A program made the position numbers and the translations under genes. The notes beneath the pieces are model-generated. The model searched no databases and was not told where the DNA came from. It saw nothing but the letters and a program-made list of their open reading frames with translations. Shown here piece by piece: positions 62,064 to 64,000 of a stretch of DNA of 64,000 nucleotides. Source of the stretch: Caulobacter rhizosphaerae (GTDB lineage Bacteria > Pseudomonadota > Alphaproteobacteria > Caulobacterales > Caulobacteraceae); NCBI RefSeq assembly GCF_010977555.1, contig NZ_CP048815.1, positions 1,790,501 to 1,854,500 of the forward strand, in the 5' to 3' direction. How positions within the stretch are numbered: the first letter of the stretch is position 1; each line of letters opens with the position of its first letter.

Positions 62064-63026
62064 ATGGCATTGCCGCGTGACCAGGCCTCGCATGTCCTGC
62101 TGGCGGACGTGGACGGCGCCAGCGCCAGGATCGTGCTGGTCGAACGCGGGAGCCTGCCTGCGGCGATCACGACGGCCGACTGCGTCAGCCAGGACCAGCT
62201 GATCGACCTCCTGGCGGCCGCCGCCTCCGCGTGCGAGGGCCCGATCTTCGGCGCGGCCATCGCCGCGCCCGGCCCATGCCTCGACGGCGTGATCCAGCTG
62301 ACCCATTCTCCCATGCGCCTGGAAGCCGAGGTGATCGCCGACCGGCTGGGCCTGGACCGCCTGCACCTGGTCAACAATTTCACGGCCCGGGCCCTGGCCG
62401 TGCCGCTGCTGGCGCCCGACGCGATGGAGCCGATCGGCGGCGGGATCCCGCATCGCGACGCGCCCGCCGCCGCCATCGGCCCTTCTGCGGCCGGCCTGGG
62501 CATGTCGATCCTCAACCCGGACGGGTTCGTCGGCTGGATGGCCGCCGCCGCCGAGGGCGGGCACGCCGACCTGGCCGCCGCCACGGACCGCGAAGCCGAG
62601 GTCATCCGGGTGCTGCGCGGCCTGCACGGTCACGTCTCGGCCGAGCACGTGCTGTCGGGCCAGGGCGTGCTCGACGTCGCCCTGGCCGTTTCGATCCTGG
62701 CCGGGAAGCCGGAGCGTCCCGGCGACCTGGGCGTCCTGCTGGCCGCCGCCCGGGCCGGCGACGCCCAGGCCCGCGAAGTCTTCGCCCTGGTCTCCGGATG
62801 GCTGGGCGCGGTCGCGGGCAACCTGGTCCTGACCGCCGGCGCGCGCAGCGGGATCTACGTCATCAGCGCCACGGTGCTGTCCTGGGGCGAGATGCTCGAC
62901 CGCGCGCTGGTCCGTCAGCGCTTCGAAGCCAAGGGCCGGATGTCCGCCTATCTGCGCGACGTGCCGTTCTATCTGGTCAATGAGCCGAACTGCGGCCTGC
63001 TGGGCCTGACGGCCCTGTTCAACTAG
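62064..63026 (+). CDS. Glucokinase-like protein with altered catalytic residues
   Basis: A 320-residue protein aligning along its whole length with bacterial Glk: IAAPGPCLDGVIQLTHSPM, LHLVNNFTARALAVPLL, AAEGGHADLAA with glucose-binding Glu164 and His167, LHGHVSAEHVLSGQGVLDVA, and VPFYLVNEPNCGLLGLTALF. However, the phosphate-binding DxGGTN loop reads DVDGAS (15-20), the catalytic Asp of the usual NDF motif is Asn105 (NNF), and the GTGLG loop reads SAAGLG. It therefore probably cannot phosphorylate glucose and may be a sensor or regulator. It is not truncated or frameshifted, which argues against simple decay. Confidence 0.85.
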   Translation: MALPRDQASHVLLADVDGASARIVLVERGSLPAAITTADCVSQDQLIDLLAAAASACEGPIFGAAIAAPGPCLDGVIQLTHSPMRLEAEVIADRLGLDRLHLVNNFTARALAVPLLAPDAMEPIGGGIPHRDAPAAAIGPSAAGLGMSILNPDGFVGWMAAAAEGGHADLAAATDREAEVIRVLRGLHGHVSAEHVLSGQGVLDVALAVSILAGKPERPGDLGVLLAAARAGDAQAREVFALVSGWLGAVAGNLVLTAGARSGIYVISATVLSWGEMLDRALVRQRFEAKGRMSAYLRDVPFYLVNEPNCGLLGLTALFN

Positions 63027-63699
63027 AGCCCCGCAAGGCCTGTTCCCGTCACATCTGCCGGCAAGCCGCTGAAATCCCGACGTTAAATCTTTATGCCCCT
63101 CACCTTCTCAGACCGCCCGTATCCTTGGCCTCACCTCGTCGCATGGAAAGGGCGCATGGCCAGCGACCGATGCGGCGGCGGGGGGCGATCGAGCGGGAAG
63201 CTCCGTCGGCGGTCCTTCGGGACCAAACCTCGCGTCTCTGGAGCCGGTCGGGCCTGGAACACAAAAACGACGTGGCGCGAGGGCTGATTGAGCAACAGGC
63301 GGGCGGTGACGCGCTCGCGGTCCGGGACCGGGGTTCGTTGACCTGGCCCGCCCGCCGGAGGCTTCAAGGCGGCGAGGCCCTAACAGGGTTCAGCGCCGCG
63401 GGCTTCCGGATAACGACCGCGCGGAGCGATCGGCTTCGTCGAAACGGTACACAAACTCAAACACTCCGGACGATGTCCGGCGCTCCGCGTCCCTTTCCAT
63501 CAGCTCAGCGGTGATCCGCGTGAGGACGAGAGATCGTGCCCGCGAAAGACCCCCTCAGTCGCTTCGCGACAGCTCCCCCAGAGGGGGAGCATCGACGCGG
63601 ATCAGATCCTCCCCCTCTGGGGGAGGTGGCCCGAAGGCCGGAGGGGGCTCGCGGCGCATCAGAACTTGCATCCCGCCCAAAAACCCGCATCTAGGCCCA
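63027..63699. other. Long non-coding gap before hisD
   Basis: 673 bp with no supported gene. The short frames present lack ribosome sites and recognisable domains. The last 130 bp hold a palindromic dispersed repeat. Nothing else was identified; a small RNA or relics of a lost gene cannot be excluded. Confidence 0.6.
63572..63626. repeat. Palindromic dispersed repeat near hisD
   Basis: Two hairpins occur: GCTCCCCC-AGA-GGGGGAGC (63572-63590) and CCTCCCCC-TCT-GGGGGAGG (63608-63626), followed by GGTGGCCCGAAGGCCGGAGG. The element is of the same family as 27381-27512. Confidence 0.75.
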
Positions 63700-64000
63700 A
63701 TGCGCCGCTTCAACGCCTCCGACCCGTCTTTCCCCGCCGCCTTCAAGGCGTTCCTCGACGAGCGCCGGGGCGCGCCCGAGAATGTCGACGCCGCCGCGCG
63801 CAACGTGCTGGACGCCGTGCAGGCCGATGGGCTGAAGGCCGTGCTCAGTTTCACCAGCCGCTTCGACGGCGTCGAACTGACCGAGGACACCATCCGCGTC
63901 ACCGCCGACGAGATCGAGGCCGGCGCGGCCGAATGCTCGGCGGAGGTCCGCGAGGCGATCGCCTTCGCCGCCGCCCGTATCCGCGCCTTCCACACCCGCC
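63700..64000 (+). CDS. hisD: Histidinol dehydrogenase, N-terminal part (cut by window edge)
   Basis: The first 100 codons are present: RRFNASDPSFPAAFKAFLDERRG, NVDAAARNVLDAVQADGLKAVLSFTSRFDGVEL, and ITADEIEAG-like VTADEIEAGAAECSAEVREAIAFAA. These match the N-terminal domain of histidinol dehydrogenase, which oxidises L-histidinol to L-histidine. The zinc and NAD sites lie beyond the window. In many alphaproteobacteria hisD directly follows the DUF2948 gene; here it is 12 kb away. Confidence 0.9.
   Translation, partial: MRRFNASDPSFPAAFKAFLDERRGAPENVDAAARNVLDAVQADGLKAVLSFTSRFDGVELTEDTIRVTADEIEAGAAECSAEVREAIAFAAARIRAFHTR

Noticed and set aside
63093..63514. Small frames in the gap before hisD
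   Set aside because: No ribosome site, skewed Arg content, overlapping alternatives on both strands, and no domain resemblance.

Overview
The window is high-GC DNA with long reading frames, GTG and TTG starts, and short dispersed palindromes. The protein repertoire (TonB-dependent receptors, non-phosphorylative sugar pathways, the murA - DUF2948 pair, a partial hisD) points to an alphaproteobacterium, most likely Caulobacter or a close relative in the Caulobacteraceae. That assignment is inference from gene content, not a database match.

Region 1 (1-8621) is an L-arabinose / arabinan block. On the minus strand lie an L-arabinose 1-dehydrogenase, an AraD1-type (FAH fold) dehydratase and the start of an alpha-ketoglutarate semialdehyde dehydrogenase. 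On the plus strand lie a FadR-type GntR regulator, a GH43 enzyme, an IlvD/Edd dehydratase and a GH51 arabinofuranosidase. Together they give arabinan -> L-arabinose -> L-arabonate -> 2-keto-3-deoxy-L-arabonate -> alpha-ketoglutarate semialdehyde -> alpha-ketoglutarate; only the lactonase is not seen. A 13-bp word is shared by the two catabolic promoters and is a candidate GntR operator.

Region 2 (9212-47579) is a large rhamnogalacturonan-I (RG-I) pectin locus. A probable eight-gene minus-strand operon (20195 down to 9212) encodes L-rhamnonate dehydratase, an FAH hydrolase, an SDR, a lactonase, a rhamnose mutarotase, a fused GH43-GH35 enzyme, a GH105 unsaturated uronyl hydrolase and a GPH transporter. 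Divergent from it are an IclR regulator, L-rhamnose dehydrogenase, L-lactate dehydrogenase and an acetylesterase. Further on are a GH2, a PL22 oligogalacturonate lyase, a PL11 rhamnogalacturonan lyase, a TonB-dependent receptor, a four-gene operon (acetylesterase, alpha/beta esterase, GH28, concanavalin-like protein), another GH2, a GH43, a second TonB-dependent receptor and a GH39. The logic is outer-membrane import, backbone cleavage, side-chain trimming, deacetylation, and oxidation of L-rhamnose to pyruvate plus L-lactate, with the lactate oxidised by the linked LldD. A short motif (about TCTCAWWATRTSGAAT) recurs in five or six promoters of this locus and may define its regulon.

Region 3 (47721-51346) is housekeeping: DAHP synthase preceded by an aromatic-rich leader peptide and terminator (candidate attenuator), tRNA-Thr(GGT), a small conserved protein, murA and a DUF2948 gene. 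Region 4 (51465-63026) is a mixed accessory block: AraC regulator, epoxide-hydrolase-like protein, MaoC hydratase, OhrR-like regulator with palindromic operators, several membrane proteins, an internally duplicated protein, an M1 aminopeptidase, an NCS1 permease and a glucokinase-like protein lacking the catalytic Asp. The window ends in the first 100 codons of hisD. No CRISPR array, insertion sequence or prophage was seen.
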